Source: Deltaproteobacteria bacterium
Lineage (GTDB): Bacteria > Myxococcota_A > UBA9160 > UBA6930
Reading direction: 5' to 3'
Length of the DNA: 38,322 nt
Assembly (NCBI GenBank): GCA_028817435.1
Contig: JAPPPQ010000048.1
Coordinates: 64,679 to 103,000 of the forward strand
Of the stretch, positions 8,480 to 17,003 are shown piece after piece. The notes under the pieces are model-generated. The model did no database searches. It was given only the letters and a program-made list of their open reading frames with translations, and was not told the origin of the DNA. The first letter of the stretch is position 1. Each line of letters opens with the position of its first letter. The position numbers and the translations under genes were made by a program.

Positions 8480-9912
8480 AGAAGATCCAGCTCGTCCTCG
8501 CCTCCCACACCAACGCGGGGAAGACGACCCTCATGCGAACGCTCCTGCGGAGGAAGATCGGTATCGTCGAAGACCACGAGCACACGACCGACGAAGCTGA
8601 AGCTCACACGCTGCTCCAAACCGAAAGCGCAGAGCTGATCCTGTGGGACACACCTGGATTCGGGAACGTCCCAGCCGTCATCAAGGAGATCAAAAAGGAA
8701 GGCAAGATCGCATCCATCCTGAAAAAGATCCCGGGAATCCCGGGATTCCTGAAAAAGAATTTTGGCAAATACGGCAAGACCGAACGCTCGCTCTACTGCA
8801 GCCAGAAAGCCGTGCAGACAGCATGGGACCAAGCCGACCTCATGCTCTACCTGGCCGACACCTCCCAAGACCCGGAGGAAGCCGGATACCTCGATCACGA
8901 GCTCGAGATTCTAGGATTGATCGGCAAACCCGCCTTGCTGATACTGAACCACACGAGACACGAGGACATCACCCGCATGGTGGCCCGCTGGTCCGGCTAC
9001 TGCGGAAGGGCTAGGCTCCCGAACGGAGACGCCCTCTTCCGGGGCGGGGCAGAGCCGCTGAACGCCTTCACTCGCTGCTGGACGCAGGAGCACAACTTCC
9101 TCGAAGCGGCCAAGGCCGCACTCGGTCCGGACCACCAGAGCGCCATGATCGAAATCCTCAAGGCTTGGAGGGAAAGGCACTTGGCCACTTTCCACCAATC
9201 CGCCCGGATCATGGCCGAATTCCTGCGGGACGCAGCAAGCTGCCAGGAGACTGCCAAGGGCCTCTACATCAAGAAGAAGATCGCCAAGGAGAAGTGGGAG
9301 AATATCGGGAACTCCGTGCGGAAGCTCATACAGGAGGCCGCTGCGCAACTCATCAAGGCGCACGAGTTGACGGGAAAGAACAGAGGTGATCCCAAGGAGA
9401 CCCTTTCCTTCGAACAACACGAGAGCCTGCGGCTAGGTTGGACAAACGCCGCGGCAATGGCAACCGGAGCTACAGCCGGATTTGCCATCGACCTGTTCGC
9501 AGGCGCTGCCACCCTATGGTTCGGCACTGCTGTCTCCTCCCTTGTAGGATTCATCACGGGCGGAGTCCTCACCCTAAAGGGCGAATACACAGCCCGACTG
9601 AACGAGAAGACCCTGCGCGGCCTGACTGAACAGATCCTGCTGATCTACCTCGCTATCTCGCACCACGGCTTCGGACAAGGCTTCATGGAGGAGACAGCCT
9701 TCGACGCCCAAGCCCCCGAATGGGGCCAGCTCGTCAGCCAAGCCACGACAGACCGCAAAAGGGCGCTGAACAACGCCCTTTCAGCCCTGATGCAAGATTC
9801 GCCCGGCAAATCGGCCACGGAAAACATGGCAGAGTGGATTGAGAGAGCAATCCGGCAAGTCCTCACCAGACGCTACCCGGAGAGCCAGGGGCTGCTCAGA
9901 AGCCGCCTCTGA
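8476..9912 (+). CDS. DUF3482-like membrane-associated GTPase
   Basis: This 478-residue protein has an N-terminal Ras-like GTPase domain: P-loop SHTNAGKT (10-17, with Ser where Gly is usual), a G2 Thr within the His-Thr-Thr-Asp-Glu stretch (about 36-40), and Asp-Thr-Pro-Gly (58-61). The G4 position reads Asn-His-Thr (158-160) rather than the canonical Asn-Lys-x-Asp, so guanine specificity could be relaxed. A Gly/Ala-rich hydrophobic stretch (about 325-367) may insert into membrane. The layout fits DUF3482 proteins, which usually follow a DUF2868 gene, as here with a four-base ATGA overlap. A joint role of a membrane protein with its GTPase is inferred; the biochemical role is unknown. Composition matches the upstream gene and differs from the host flanks. 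Confidence 0.72.
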   Translation: MKKIQLVLASHTNAGKTTLMRTLLRRKIGIVEDHEHTTDEAEAHTLLQTESAELILWDTPGFGNVPAVIKEIKKEGKIASILKKIPGIPGFLKKNFGKYGKTERSLYCSQKAVQTAWDQADLMLYLADTSQDPEEAGYLDHELEILGLIGKPALLILNHTRHEDITRMVARWSGYCGRARLPNGDALFRGGAEPLNAFTRCWTQEHNFLEAAKAALGPDHQSAMIEILKAWRERHLATFHQSARIMAEFLRDAASCQETAKGLYIKKKIAKEKWENIGNSVRKLIQEAAAQLIKAHELTGKNRGDPKETLSFEQHESLRLGWTNAAAMATGATAGFAIDLFAGAATLWFGTAVSSLVGFITGGVLTLKGEYTARLNEKTLRGLTEQILLIYLAISHHGFGQGFMEETAFDAQAPEWGQLVSQATTDRKRALNNALSALMQDSPGKSATENMAEWIERAIRQVLTRRYPESQGLLRSRL

Positions 9913-10227
9913 GACAGCCCCGCGCTAGCGCAGCCACGCTAGACCACCGCCGTCTCAGCAATGGCATGAAGACCTCTGCAAGGCTCACCGAAGCCCCCAT
10001 TCGCCCTGCAGTCTCGGAAAAGAGCCGCGGAAGACTCCTCGCCCCAAAAGGCGAAGCCCTAGCCGCACCCCTCATGCTAGGCAAGCGAAAGCGCGAGAAC
10101 AGCAGCCAGAAGCCCTCTGGGCAAGCCCCAGCCAGCTAGGCGCTAACCCCAAGCCTGCAGAACGGCAGCTGACGAGGCAACCAGGAAAATCCTTGAAAAG
10201 CCAAGCCAACCGGCTATGCTCCTCCCC
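9913..10227. other. intergenic region inside the first island
   Basis: There are 315 bases between the GTPase stop and the helicase start. I see no convincing gene on either strand; short open frames here look like chance. Composition matches the island, not the host. The only element I can support is the sigma-70-type promoter at its right end. The spacing suggests the helicase is transcribed independently of the DUF2868/DUF3482 pair. Confidence 0.6.
10193..10220 (+). promoter_or_regulatory. sigma-70-type promoter for a leaderless helicase mRNA
   Basis: TTGAAA (10193-10198) and TATGCT (10215-10220) are separated by 16 bases, matching the consensus at five of six and four of six positions. 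The predicted transcription start falls at about 10227, one base before the ATG at 10228. No Shine-Dalgarno site precedes either candidate ATG. Confidence 0.55.
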
Positions 10228-12084
10228 ATGAGCCGCAAGCCGAAGATTTGGCCGCGCAAGCAAGAGCACCGGCACATCGCCAAAGAGCACCAGCTCAGCG
10301 AGGAAGAGGCCAAGATCCTCCAAATCCTTGAGGAATCCCTCACCTACCCCGAAACCCCGTGGCACATTTTCGTAAAACCGCAACTCCTGGGGCACTGCCC
10401 GGACTTCCTCGTGCTCTCCAACCCCGGAAAGCAGGCCAGTGCCTACCACGGCTGCACGATCATCGACGTCAAGGACTGGTCCAAACGCTACCGCTGCTCC
10501 AAGGGAAAGATCGAAGTGCTCACAGCAGGCGAATGGGAGCTGAGCAACCAAGATCCTCTGGAGAAAATGCTTCGGCAAAGGCAGGTCGTCGTAGACCGGT
10601 TTGCCAAGGGGCAAGGGTCGGACAATGCCAGAATCTGGCACGCTACCAAGGCCTGCATCCTCCTTCCCCGAATGCCGGAGGAGAAAGCCAAGCAAATTCT
10701 GCTAGGCGGAACACGCATAGAAGAAGAAAAAGACAAGGATCGGAAGAAGCAGACCGCAATATGCGGAACGGAGACGTTCAGGGAGAGCCTAAGCAGGCAG
10801 GTCCTGGAGGATAGCGCGAACAGCACGTACAACGCACGCGAAGCAGAAAGGCTTTACGAAGCCTTGATCATGCCTGCAGACCCGGCTAACCTCCGGCTCA
10901 GCGGAGAAGCCAGAAGGCTTATCAAAAGGCCTGCCAAAACCCGAAGGATCCGCGGAGCCGCCGGGACCGGAAAAACCACGGCGATTGCAGCACACGCAGC
11001 AAGGAATGCCAGCAAAGGCATGAGGTGCTTGATCGTGACCTACAACATCACTCTCGCACACCAGATCCGCAGGCTCGTGCAGCAAGAAGCAAGGTATCTT
11101 GCCATATCCGGAGAAGCGGAAGGCGACTCCGACATCAATCACAACCGGATTGACATTACGAGCTTCCACAAATTCGCCGTGAAGCTCGGAATGTGCCCGC
11201 TCACTACCAAGGAGGAAAAGGAAACAGATGAAGCAATCCGCAGGTGGCTCCGAAGTGGAAGGACACCCAAGGAAAAAAAGTACAAGGCGATCTTTGTAGA
11301 CGAAGGGCAAGATTTTAAGCTGGACTGGTGGAATATGCTAAGACTGCTCTGTCTGGAAGAAGGAGGGCAGATCACAGTCGCGGCAGACACAATCCAGAAC
11401 CTCTACAACCGAAACCTGCTATGGCTTGACGAGCACGCAGGAGGAGAAGCTGGATTCTCCGGTCCCGAGGCAACCCTCGAAGAATGCTACCGGCTTCCCG
11501 ATGACATGGTCTCAATAGCGGGAGCCTATGCGAAGAAATATCTGAAGGCGGATCCAGCAAGCATTCCGGAAAAGTCCCGGGACCAACAGCATAAAATCTT
11601 TTCCAGCAGGAAGTGGATCAACATTGACCCCGGCCAAGGGAAGGACCAAGTCATCCAGAGCGCAGTAGAAGCAATCAAGGATACGTATGAGAAGACCCCA
11701 GTCGAAACCGTCGGCTTCATCACCGCATCGCACCAGACCGGGAAGCAAATCGAGCAGATGCTCCAAAAGGAGGGAATCCCCCTAGAAACGGTGTTTCACA
11801 CAGGCAGCCAGAGGGAAAAGCGCTACGCAAAGAACCAGTTTCAGCCCTACGCCAAAGCCGTAAAGGGATGCACCATACACAGCTTCAAAGGGTGGGAAAT
11901 CAAAAATCTGATCATCGTCCACGAAAATGAGGACGAAGACGGAAACCCCTTCAGCGGGGACGCCAAGGCAACCGAGATATATGTTGCCATGACTCGGATC
12001 AAGAGGTCGGACGGAGGGAACAACATCACAGTCATCAACGCGGTGCCCGAAACCGCAAGCTTCAAGGAAATCTTCGAAAACTAA
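10228..12084 (+). CDS. NERD-nuclease and UvrD-type superfamily 1 helicase
   Basis: This 618-residue protein joins a nuclease-related (NERD-like) domain to a superfamily 1 helicase. The nuclease part has CPDFLVL (57-63, Asp59) and Ile-Ile-Asp-Val-Lys (78-82), a PD-(D/E)xK core with Asp in place of Glu before Val-Lys. Helicase motifs follow in order: Walker A GAAGTGKT (243-250), Walker B FVDEGQD (356-362), motif III around TVAADTIQNLY (383-393), motif V TIHSFKGWE (549-557) and motif VI YVAMTR (585-590). Such fusions are frequent in bacterial defence loci. The start is placed at ATG 10228, because an in-frame ATG at 10216 lies inside the -10 hexamer of the proposed promoter. AT-rich codons mark it as part of the island. 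Whether it acts with the GTPase pair upstream is unproven. Confidence 0.82.
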   Translation: MSRKPKIWPRKQEHRHIAKEHQLSEEEAKILQILEESLTYPETPWHIFVKPQLLGHCPDFLVLSNPGKQASAYHGCTIIDVKDWSKRYRCSKGKIEVLTAGEWELSNQDPLEKMLRQRQVVVDRFAKGQGSDNARIWHATKACILLPRMPEEKAKQILLGGTRIEEEKDKDRKKQTAICGTETFRESLSRQVLEDSANSTYNAREAERLYEALIMPADPANLRLSGEARRLIKRPAKTRRIRGAAGTGKTTAIAAHAARNASKGMRCLIVTYNITLAHQIRRLVQQEARYLAISGEAEGDSDINHNRIDITSFHKFAVKLGMCPLTTKEEKETDEAIRRWLRSGRTPKEKKYKAIFVDEGQDFKLDWWNMLRLLCLEEGGQITVAADTIQNLYNRNLLWLDEHAGGEAGFSGPEATLEECYRLPDDMVSIAGAYAKKYLKADPASIPEKSRDQQHKIFSSRKWINIDPGQGKDQVIQSAVEAIKDTYEKTPVETVGFITASHQTGKQIEQMLQKEGIPLETVFHTGSQREKRYAKNQFQPYAKAVKGCTIHSFKGWEIKNLIIVHENEDEDGNPFSGDAKATEIYVAMTRIKRSDGGNNITVINAVPETASFKEIFEN

Positions 12085-12302
12085 GCAAAACTGCCGACAG
12101 CCACCCCTCCGCGCCATGCTGCGCGGCCAAGACTGCCACATCTACGCCGCTGGCTCTGCCATCACCCCGCAAGCCCTCAGCAAGTGCCACCCGGAGAGAC
12201 AAAGGCTGTTCAGAAACCATCCCTGAGACACCCTCCGGGGAGCCTACATAAAACAGGCCCAAAAGCAGGCCACATCACGAACACCCACAAACGAGGCCAC
12301 AC
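12085..12302. other. right boundary of the first island
   Basis: This stretch of 218 bases lies between the helicase stop and dapL. It keeps the A-rich, T-poor character of the island almost up to the dapL ATG. I see no gene, no clear direct repeat shared with the left boundary near 7477-7486, no tRNA and no integrase. The dapL promoter must lie here, or transcription continues from upstream, but I cannot pick out convincing hexamers. Confidence 0.45.
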
Positions 12303-13514
12303 ATGGCGCGCATCAACGAGCACTATCTGGACCTTGCGGCGGGCTACCTGTTTCCCGAGATCGGCCGCCGCGTGACCGCCTTTCGGCAAGCCGAGCCGCA
12401 GGCGCGCATTTTGCGCCTGGGCGTGGGCGATGTGGCGCTGCCGCTGGCGCCCGCCGTATCTGAAGCGCTGCAACGCGCCGCGGCCGAGCTGGCCACCGGC
12501 GATGGCTTTCGCGGCTACGGCCCCGAGCGCGGCTACGACTTCCTGATCGAGGCCATTCGCCAACACGACTACGCGGCGCGCGGCACTGAGATTGCCGCAG
12601 ACGAGATTTTCATCTCCGACGGCAGCAAGCAGGACGCCGGCAACTTGCAGGAAATCTTCGCCACTGCGTGCAGCGTAATGGTCACCGATCCCGTGTATCC
12701 CGTCTATGTGGACACCAATGTAATGGCGGGCCGGGAGATTCAATACCTGCCCGCCACAGAGGCCAACGGCTTCGCCCCCGGCCCGCCGGAAGACGGCGCG
12801 CGCGCAGACCTCGCCTATCTGTGCTCGCCGAACAATCCCACGGGCGGCGTGCTGAGCCGCGCCGCGCTGGCGCGCTGGGTGGCCTGGGCCCGGGACTGCG
12901 GCGCCGTTCTCATCTTCGACGCCGCCTACGACGCCTACATTTCCGATCCCGCGCTGCCGCGCTCTATCTACGAAGTGGATGGCGCGCGCGAATGCGCCAT
13001 TGAACTGCGCAGCTTCTCAAAGCGGGCGGGCTTCACCGGCCTGCGCTGCGCCTATTGCGTGGTGCCGTCCGCCTGCACCGGCCGCACGGCGGCGGGCGGG
13101 GAAGTTTCGCTGCGCGATCTCTGGGCGCGGCGGCAGGCGACGAAGTTCAACGGCGTTCCCTACATCGTGCAGCGCGCCGCCGCCGCCGTGTTCAGCCCCG
13201 AAGGCCGCCAGCAAACCGAAGCGCAAATTGCCTACTACATGGAAAACGCGCGGCGTTTGCGCGAGGGATTGCGCAAAGCGGGCTTTGCCGTCTTCGGCGG
13301 CGAGCACGCGCCCTATCTGTGGCTGCGCACCCCGAACGCAGATCCCTCCTGGGATTTCTTCGACCGCCTGCTGCGCCAAGCCCAGGTGGTCGGCACCCCC
13401 GGCGCAGGCTTCGGCCCCGCCGGAGAGGGCTACTTCCGCCTCTCCGCCTTTGCGGACCGGGAAACGGTGGATGAAGCCATCACCCGCATCCAGCGCGCCT
13501 TCGCCCACGGCTGA
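12303..13514 (+). CDS. dapL: LL-diaminopimelate aminotransferase
   Basis: This 403-residue, PLP-dependent class I/II aminotransferase converts tetrahydrodipicolinate to LL-diaminopimelate in one step for lysine and peptidoglycan synthesis. It has the family length and the DapL-type N-terminus (Asn-Glu-His-Tyr-Leu then Gly-Tyr-Leu-Phe-Pro-Glu-Ile). Also visible are Leu-Gly-Val-Gly-Asp, Arg-Gly-Tyr-Gly-Pro-Glu, Ser-Asp-Gly-Ser-Lys, the Asn-Asn-Pro-Thr-Gly loop and the PLP-binding [10 protein letters not shown] with Lys240. Codon use and GC return to the host pattern here, so it is a native gene with a foreign module on each side. A DapL pathway makes the succinylase enzymes DapD, DapC and DapE unnecessary and is frequent in deltaproteobacterial relatives. 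Confidence 0.93.
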   Translation: MARINEHYLDLAAGYLFPEIGRRVTAFRQAEPQARILRLGVGDVALPLAPAVSEALQRAAAELATGDGFRGYGPERGYDFLIEAIRQHDYAARGTEIAADEIFISDGSKQDAGNLQEIFATACSVMVTDPVYPVYVDTNVMAGREIQYLPATEANGFAPGPPEDGARADLAYLCSPNNPTGGVLSRAALARWVAWARDCGAVLIFDAAYDAYISDPALPRSIYEVDGARECAIELRSFSKRAGFTGLRCAYCVVPSACTGRTAAGGEVSLRDLWARRQATKFNGVPYIVQRAAAAVFSPEGRQQTEAQIAYYMENARRLREGLRKAGFAVFGGEHAPYLWLRTPNADPSWDFFDRLLRQAQVVGTPGAGFGPAGEGYFRLSAFADRETVDEAITRIQRAFAHG

Positions 13515-13619
13515 ATTTTCAACAATTCGGCAAACTCCATAGGGGAACAAAGCTACACTCGGGCCCCCACCGAGAGTTCAGAAAACTGCACGAAACAACC
13601 CCAAGGCAGGAGAAAAGCC

Positions 13620-14363
13620 ATGCGAGGAGCCACAGCAATCCGGGAGACCGAGCTGGACTTCGGAGGGAAGAACGTCTACTCAAAGGCCCGCCGCATCAGG
13701 CAGCCCAAGGTCAAGCTGCCCAAGGACATCTACCCCAACCGGCGCCTCAAGATGGACGGACTGAAACTGCTCGCAAAGCTCCCCGAGAAGTCCGTCCCTG
13801 CAGCCTTCCTCGACCCTCAGTACCGGAGCATCCTCGACAAGATGGGCTACGGAAACGAAGGGAAGACCCGGGGAAAGGCCCGTTGCGCGCTGGAGCAGAT
13901 GGACGCGGAGACCATCTCGCAGTTCGTCCGGAGCATCGCTCGCGTGCTCATCCCGACCGGGCACCTCTTCCTGTGGATGGACAAATTCGAGGTCCTGAAC
14001 GGCTTCCACGCTTGGATGGAAGACACCGAACTCGAGATCGTCGACATGGTAAGCTGGGACAAGGCCCGCATGGGCATGGGATACCGCACCCGCAGGACCA
14101 CCGAGTACTGCGTCATCCTGCAGAAGAAGCCCAAGAGGGCCAAGGGCGTCTGGAAGATCCACAACATCCCGGACACTTGGAGGGAGAAGGCTCCCGCCGG
14201 CAAACACCCGCACAGGAAGCCCGTCGAACTGCAGGCCAAGCTCATTGAGGCGGTCACCAACGAGGGCGACCTCGTCCTGGACCCTTGCGCGGGAAGCTTC
14301 TCCGTCCTTGAAGCCTGCAGGCGGCAGGGCCGGAACTTCGTGGGGTGCGACCTCAATGGATGA
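13620..14363 (+). CDS. Type II site-specific DNA methyltransferase (beta-class order)
   Basis: This 247-residue amino-methyltransferase (N6-adenine or N4-cytosine) would protect the recognition site of the adjacent nuclease. The catalytic motif comes first as Asp-Pro-Gln-Tyr (65-68), a variant of DPPY, and the AdoMet-binding motif comes last as Asp-Pro-Cys-Ala-Gly-Ser-Phe-Ser (221-228), preceded by a Lys-Pro-Val-Glu-Leu block. That order is the beta class. It is short, ending almost at the AdoMet motif, with no extra C-terminal domain of the CcrM or HinfI kind. The ATG follows GCAGGAGA (13606-13613). The nuclease gene begins nine bases after its stop. Its GC content is lower than that of dapL. 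Target sequence is not deducible. Confidence 0.85.
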   Translation: MRGATAIRETELDFGGKNVYSKARRIRQPKVKLPKDIYPNRRLKMDGLKLLAKLPEKSVPAAFLDPQYRSILDKMGYGNEGKTRGKARCALEQMDAETISQFVRSIARVLIPTGHLFLWMDKFEVLNGFHAWMEDTELEIVDMVSWDKARMGMGYRTRRTTEYCVILQKKPKRAKGVWKIHNIPDTWREKAPAGKHPHRKPVELQAKLIEAVTNEGDLVLDPCAGSFSVLEACRRQGRNFVGCDLNG

Positions 14364-14372
14364 GGAAGAGAA

Positions 14373-15302
14373 ATGCAATACTCAAAATTCGAGCAAATCT
14401 GCGAGGAAACGATCTCGCAGGAAGCACTGGTAGATCTGCTACGGGCTCTGGCAAAGAGCCCGTTCCGATTTGTGGGGCCATTCCGGATCGCAAGGCCGCG
14501 AACGAAGGTCAGCGGATACCTGACCCAGAGGCAGGAAATCCAACTGGGCAGCGCCATAGAGCAAGTCTACGAAGTGCTGCTGGAGGAAAGGGGCTTCCAT
14601 CAACTGGACATCGAACTCACAGACGGGAACGGAAGAGCACTAAAGGCCGACCAAGTTGCTCGATCCCCGGCAGGCTACATCATCCTCGTCGAGCAAAAGC
14701 TGCGGGACGACCACGACAGCACCAAGAGAGAAGGGCAGATACAGAACTTCCGAAAGAAGGTTGCATCCCTACGGCAGCAACACCCCCAAGATCGAATCTT
14801 GGGGTTCTTCCACTTTGAGGAAGTGGCCCCCCAAAAGAACAAGAGCTATTACGAGACATATCTCAGGCGGATCGAGGAGGAGATAGAAAACACGGAAATG
14901 CACCTGACCTACGACGGGGAGCTCTTTCAAAGGCTCGAAATCCCGGAAGCCTGGGATGAGCTCATGGGCCACTTGAAGCGGTGGAAGAATACGCGAGAGG
15001 GGAACGGCCTCAGGGACTTCGACGAGGACCCCGAGCGCAGCCTCGCAGAGATCACGGACGCACTGGAAAGGGGAAGCAAGAAAGGACTAACGCCGAAAAT
15101 GCTTCTCAAGATATTCAAGAATGAAGCGCTCGACGAAATCCTGCGGGACATTTTCCAGCAGCACGCGGTCCCCAGAATGCTCCTGCGTGTGTGCCGAGAG
15201 CGGGAAACGCAGAAGAGGCGAGGCTACGACGGCCTCCCTTCAGCCATCGAAAGGGCCATCACGAGGCTGGAAGCACCTCAGCCCCCGCCAAACGAGCACT
15301 GA
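14373..15302 (+). CDS. putative Type II restriction endonuclease
   Basis: This 309-residue protein lies nine bases after the methyltransferase, with its own GAGGAAGAG site (14362-14370), and is inferred to be its cognate nuclease. A PD-(D/E)xK-like centre is visible: Lys-Ala-Asp (91-93), then Val-Glu-Gln-Lys (106-109), followed by Asp-Asp-His-Asp-Ser-Thr-Lys-Arg-Glu-Gly-Gln (112-122). That last block reminds me of HpyAIV-like Type II enzymes, but this is from memory and untested. The rest is charged and helical. The nuclease call rests on the motif and on the paired gene. Codon use matches the methyltransferase. It ends 22 bases before the stop of the convergent SCO1 gene. Confidence 0.72.
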   Translation: MQYSKFEQICEETISQEALVDLLRALAKSPFRFVGPFRIARPRTKVSGYLTQRQEIQLGSAIEQVYEVLLEERGFHQLDIELTDGNGRALKADQVARSPAGYIILVEQKLRDDHDSTKREGQIQNFRKKVASLRQQHPQDRILGFFHFEEVAPQKNKSYYETYLRRIEEEIENTEMHLTYDGELFQRLEIPEAWDELMGHLKRWKNTREGNGLRDFDEDPERSLAEITDALERGSKKGLTPKMLLKIFKNEALDEILRDIFQQHAVPRMLLRVCRERETQKRRGYDGLPSAIERAITRLEAPQPPPNEH

Positions 15303-15324
15303 GAAGCGCGCCTTCGGCGGATAG

Positions 15325-16206
15325 CTACGAGGCGGCGCGGCGGAGGGCGGTTTGCAGGGTTTTGGCGCTGTGTTCGAGGCCGAGGAAGCGGCGGGCGATG
15401 CGGCCTTGGGGGTCGATCAGGAAGGTGGCGACGAGGTGTTCGATTTCGCCGCCGCGGCGGCGTCCGGCGCCGATGCCGTAGGCGCGCAGCACGGCGGAGA
15501 TTTCTTCGGCCGGGCCGGTGAGAAAGGACCAGTCCGAGAGGTCTGCGCCGCGGGCTTCGGCGTAGGCGCGCAGGGCCTCGGGGGTGTCGCGCTGCGGATC
15601 CAGCGAAATGGAGGCGAAGTGCACCCGCGCGCGCAGGCCGGGGGGCAGCGCGCGCTGCAGCTCCACATGCCGGGCGGTGAGAATGGGGCACGGCCCTGGG
15701 CAGTGGGTGTAGATGAAATCCAGCAGCACGGCCCGCCCGCGCCAGTCGGCCAGCGAAACGGCGCGGCCCTGCTGATCGGTGAGGCGGAAGGCCGGCGCAG
15801 AGTCGAGCTCTGCCACGCCGCCGAGCAGGCCGGAAGTGCCGGCCGCGCCATGCGTGCCGGATGCACCGGCTGCGGCGGCTGCGCCGGCCGCGGGCGGCTC
15901 GGAGAGAACGCGGGCGGCGGTGATGCGGAAGCTGCGGTCGCGCAGTTCGAGGGTGAACTCGATTTGCTGGCCCGGCGCGAGCTTTGCGAGCAGCGCGGGG
16001 TTCGGCACATCGAAGTTCATGGACATGGCGGGCATGAGCCCGGGGATCTCCTCGTGCTGCACCACTGCCTGCCCGTCGCCGGGGGATACGGCCTCCACCA
16101 CGCCGCGCACCTGGTAGCTGTGCAGGCGCTCGCTGTGGCGATCCACCTCGCAGCCCGCCGCCAGCGCCAACGCGCAGAGAAGCGCGCCGAGTGCGCCGCG
16201 CCGCAT
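15325..16206 (-). CDS. SCO1/SenC family lipoprotein with N-terminal copper-binding domain
   Basis: This 293-residue periplasmic lipoprotein is probably for copper delivery to cytochrome oxidase. Order: signal peptide with lipobox Leu-Ala-Ala-Gly-Cys (Cys19); a small domain with Pro-Gly-Leu-Met-Pro-Ala-Met-Ser-Met-Asn-Phe resembling CusF-type copper-binding modules; an Ala/Gly-rich linker; and a thioredoxin-fold SCO domain. The SCO domain has Cys-Pro-Gly-Pro-Cys (169-173) and His257, the expected copper ligands. The start is ATG 16206, whose A is the last base of the preceding stop (TGATG arrangement), so it is translationally coupled to the M17-type gene. A longer open frame upstream is rejected because it is Arg-rich and out of phase with the signal peptide. 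It is the last gene of the long operon. Confidence 0.88.
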   Translation of the reverse strand: MRRGALGALLCALALAAGCEVDRHSERLHSYQVRGVVEAVSPGDGQAVVQHEEIPGLMPAMSMNFDVPNPALLAKLAPGQQIEFTLELRDRSFRITAARVLSEPPAAGAAAAAGASGTHGAAGTSGLLGGVAELDSAPAFRLTDQQGRAVSLADWRGRAVLLDFIYTHCPGPCPILTARHVELQRALPPGLRARVHFASISLDPQRDTPEALRAYAEARGADLSDWSFLTGPAEEISAVLRAYGIGAGRRRGGEIEHLVATFLIDPQGRIARRFLGLEHSAKTLQTALRRAAS

Positions 16207-17003
16207 CAACTCCGGCTTCCGCCCGCGCCTGCAGCGCCACCCGCATTTCCGCCCGCGCCCGCACCGGCGTCCGCGCTCGCATTCCCGCCAGCGCCTGCAC
16301 TTGCGTCTGCGCCCGTGCCCGCATTCCTGCTTGCACCCGCCGCACCGCCTGCACCCGCAGCACCGCTTGCGCTCGCGGCACGCGCGGCGGCGGCGGCGCG
16401 CTCGCGCACGGGGTAAGAGACCGGGGACGCGCCGTCGGGCTTCGATTCGGGATCGGCGGGGTCGGCGAGCTCCACGGCGACTCCGTTGCGCCCCACTTCC
16501 AGCAGGTCGGAGTCGAGAGCCTTCCAGGTCTCGCGGACATTTTCGGGGGGCAGCAGCAGGCGCAGGCACAGAGTCCAGGGCTGCGCGGCGAGTCCGCGCA
16601 GCAATCCGCGCAGCATCACCTGAGAGGCGCGCTCGGGGGGCAGCTTGCCGGGGGGCAGGGTCAGCGCCACCGCGCTGGCTTGCAGGGCGGCGACGCGCTC
16701 GACCCAGGTTTCGGAGGCCGCCAGCAGCACATCCTCGCCGAAGGCCGCGCGGTCGCCGAGGCCCAGCGCCAGCACCCAGTTCACCCGGGTGCGCCCGCTG
16801 CTCGGCGCCAGCAGTGCGGCGTTGGAAAGGTCAATCTGATCCGAGCGCAGCTTTTGCGAGAGCAGCCCGCACAGCCGCCAATCCACCCAGGAGAAAGGCC
16901 CGCGCGCGGGGGGATCCGAGACGAAAAAGGGCACCAGCAACACATCGGCGGGCACGCGGTGAAAGGGGCGCGCATCCACCTCCACGCGCAGGGAGGCGCT
17001 CAC
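16206..17003 (-). CDS. stand-alone M17 (leucyl aminopeptidase) N-terminal-like domain with low-complexity tail
   Basis: This 265-residue protein has a first part (about 1-165) that resembles the macro-like N-terminal domain of leucyl aminopeptidases, including Ala-Asp-Val-Leu-Leu-Val-Pro and Leu-Gly-Leu-Gly-Asp segments. The catalytic metallopeptidase domain is absent. Roughly the last 65 residues are Gly/Ala/Ser/Asn/Asp low complexity. Stand-alone proteins of this kind are known to me mainly from Myxococcota-like genomes, with no fixed function. The GTG start at 17003 overlaps the nusB stop (GTGA), so it is coupled to the operon. It is unlikely to be a peptidase by itself; regulatory or ligand-binding roles are open. 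Confidence 0.65.
   Translation of the reverse strand: MSASLRVEVDARPFHRVPADVLLVPFFVSDPPARGPFSWVDWRLCGLLSQKLRSDQIDLSNAALLAPSSGRTRVNWVLALGLGDRAAFGEDVLLAASETWVERVAALQASAVALTLPPGKLPPERASQVMLRGLLRGLAAQPWTLCLRLLLPPENVRETWKALDSDLLEVGRNGVAVELADPADPESKPDGASPVSYPVRERAAAAARAASASGAAGAGGAAGASRNAGTGADASAGAGGNASADAGAGAGGNAGGAAGAGGSRS
16209..16410. repeat. degenerate repeat encoding a Gly/Ala/Ser tail
   Basis: Irregular repeats built from CGCCCGCGCC-like and GCATTCCCGCC-like words run through this stretch. On the minus strand they encode alternating Gly-Ala, Asn-Ala and Ala-Asp-Ala units at the C-terminus of the M17-type protein. No fixed unit length holds throughout. Confidence 0.7.

Noticed and set aside
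13550..13575. Operator-like CTCGG/CCGAG inverted repeat before the methyltransferase
   Set aside because: Five-base arms are too short to claim, no controller gene is present and no clear promoter surrounds it.
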